A DNA stretch of 64,000 bases from Burhinus oedicnemus (Eukaryota; Chordata; Aves; Charadriiformes; Burhinidae): NCBI GenBank assembly GCA_008921705.1, contig VFFE01007128.1:622212-686211 (forward strand). The letters run 5' to 3'. Shown piece after piece: positions 62,437-64,000 of this stretch. Position 1 is the stretch's first letter. Every line of letters starts with the position of its first letter. The notes beneath the pieces were generated by a model. It was given only the letters and a program-made list of their open reading frames with translations, made no database searches and was not told the origin of the DNA. The translations under genes were made by a program, and so were the position numbers.

Positions 62437-64000
62437 ATCACTCACCTCCAGGCAGATTTTCTCAAGAATGGCATAAGGTATTACCTACATGGGTCAATTC
62501 CCCTGCCAAACCTAAGTTCCACCTCCAAAGCAAAAAACGTACAAGGATGTGTCAAAAAACAGCTGTAAAAATGGTTTAACACAGACAAAACGTTGTCGGG
62601 TTTTTTTCCTTAACGCACTCAACAACAGATGAGCTAGTCAGGCTGAATTTTGTGAGGAAAGTTTCATCTGATGGTGGGAAGCCTAGGCTGGCAAATAAGA
62701 GTCCAAAGGGTTAATGTCTGAGTAAGCTACACGCAACTAACACAGCTTTACAGTGGGAAGGGAAAGGGAACAGCCATGGCTACAAACTCCCCATATAATT
62801 ATAGCCTGACTCTTCCTCTGCCTCCAAGGAGAAGTTGTGCTTGCTCAGTCCAATCCTAATTTTGGGAAATAAGAACTGACTTCAAATAGCAATTATTCTA
62901 TTAGACACTACCTTTCACAACACTGCTCTGAAAAACATCTGCATAATATTTTGCAGCATGTCCTTATATCAGGTCTTCCACGTCCTGATCCCTCATTGAA
63001 CAGCATAATCACAGCAGGTATCTACCTACCACCATGACGGAAAACATTTGCCACAGCTTTTATGTTAAAGATGACACACAGGATCAATTAAGTTGTGCAC
63101 AGCAAGAGTAAACAGTGCTTTTGGGAAAAAAACATGTAACTTAACAGTTATGACACTGCTCCTCCCCAGACCTGCATTCCCATTCTCTTGCACATATTTA
63201 TTATTTATCCACACGCTGACAGAGGATTTTCTCTCACACTTGCTCCCCCAATCTTAGCACACAACAGGGGGGCAAAAAATTGATGGTTCTAGCAATGGAA
63301 CTTACAGCACAACATGCTGCGTCCTCTGGCAAAAATCCCCTCCTGAAGGGTTCATAACACCAACATTGCCCTAGGCAGATATGGATTCCCAGGGTAACAG
63401 CTGGCAGCTGTCTAACAGTCTAGGCAGGCTCCTGCAAGCACATCCCAGAACAGAGAAAGGGTGCGGCAGTGTAAGTCTGGTCACAGACAACGCATTGTGA
63501 CAGCCAGCATGCTCCTCTCAGATATCCACAAAAATAACCATTTCTTACCAGTTACCATTTGAACTAGACCAGCAATATATACGCTGATCTTAAACCTTAC
63601 CCCAAACTTTGAAATTAACCTGGTATTCATAGGTCACATTACACTAACACCTAATGTTGCACTGCTCTAACAAGTAACAGCAGCAAGTGCTAAGTAGCAA
63701 ATGTCAAGAGACTGTTTTCCTTTTGTTCAGGTTATAAGGATGGAAAACATCTAAAAATGGTGAACGTGTAGTCCCAGGCATCGTACCAAGACCAGCCCTC
63801 AGTGTTCCCTTGAGCCAAGTGAATATGCAATACAAATAGTAAGTTTATTACACTTACAGTGTAAACAGTGGTATGCGATACAGCCCCTACTGTCATTGCA
63901 TATATTCATAATAACTACTTAAACTACTGTGATTGCTGCTGCTCAAGTATGTAGAAAACTGCTAGATTTAAGTGTCGCAACAAGATTAACTGGGTAGCTA

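Larger units (their letters stand above)
60687..64000. other. Non-coding stretch with G20 run and a GC-richer ORF patch
   Basis: No confident gene. A T/G simple tract lies at 60746-60775. The G20 homopolymer (61933-61952) and the GC-richer patch after 62175 are listed separately. The last 1.5 kb (62500-64000) shows no exon, repeat or RNA gene that I can support. Confidence 0.5.

Overview
The window is AT-rich vertebrate nuclear DNA, most likely from a bird. The key evidence is a young CR1 non-LTR retrotransposon copy on the + strand at about 48996-49769. It still carries a 229-codon open frame with CR1 reverse-transcriptase C-terminal sequence and ends in the ATTCTG-type octamers typical of avian CR1. 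Around it are heavily decayed CR1-clade fragments in antisense orientation (1-85, 231-1180, 36360-36640, 41115-41700) and two places with MIR/CORE-SINE-like remnants (about 11704-11838 and 27352-27662). Low repeat density with CR1 as the only clear active-type element fits a bird; another archosaur or a turtle is not excluded.

There is no bacterial-style gene content, no operon, CRISPR array, tRNA or rRNA gene, no CpG-island promoter and no long open frame outside CR1. Open frames of 60-160 codons are scattered on both strands, often overlapping, at a density expected by chance in this composition. They are not listed as genes.

The best-supported genic feature is a minus-strand 3'-terminal exon at about 17812-18882. 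It has a near-ideal branch point, polypyrimidine tract and AG, a short reading frame ending in TAA, about 1 kb of 3'UTR-like sequence with a Pumilio-type element, then AATAAA and a U/GU-rich downstream element. I cannot name its gene. Further minus-strand exon candidates have strong splice signals, notably 12100-12155 (a proline/serine-rich reading) with a possible 9-nt microexon at 12712-12720. Weaker ones lie at 6235-6290, 7609-7637, 29664-29720, 45353-45389, 48344-48371 and 55733-55778. Plus-strand candidates are 49821-49927, 60531-60686 and one starting at 62175. All of these come from splice-site reading alone. Short open frames occur easily by chance, so each has low confidence.

Layout: 1-1180 ancient LINE remnants; 1181-11700 intron-like or intergenic sequence; 11.7-12.7 kb MIR plus the proline-rich exon candidate; 17.8-18.9 kb terminal exon; 19-36 kb intron-like sequence with two local duplications and a possible enhancer; 36-42 kb old CR1 pieces; 49 kb young CR1; 50-64 kb intron-like sequence with a G20 homopolymer at 61933-61952. 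I see no novel biological system here. The window reads as a large-intron or intergenic part of a bird-like genome.
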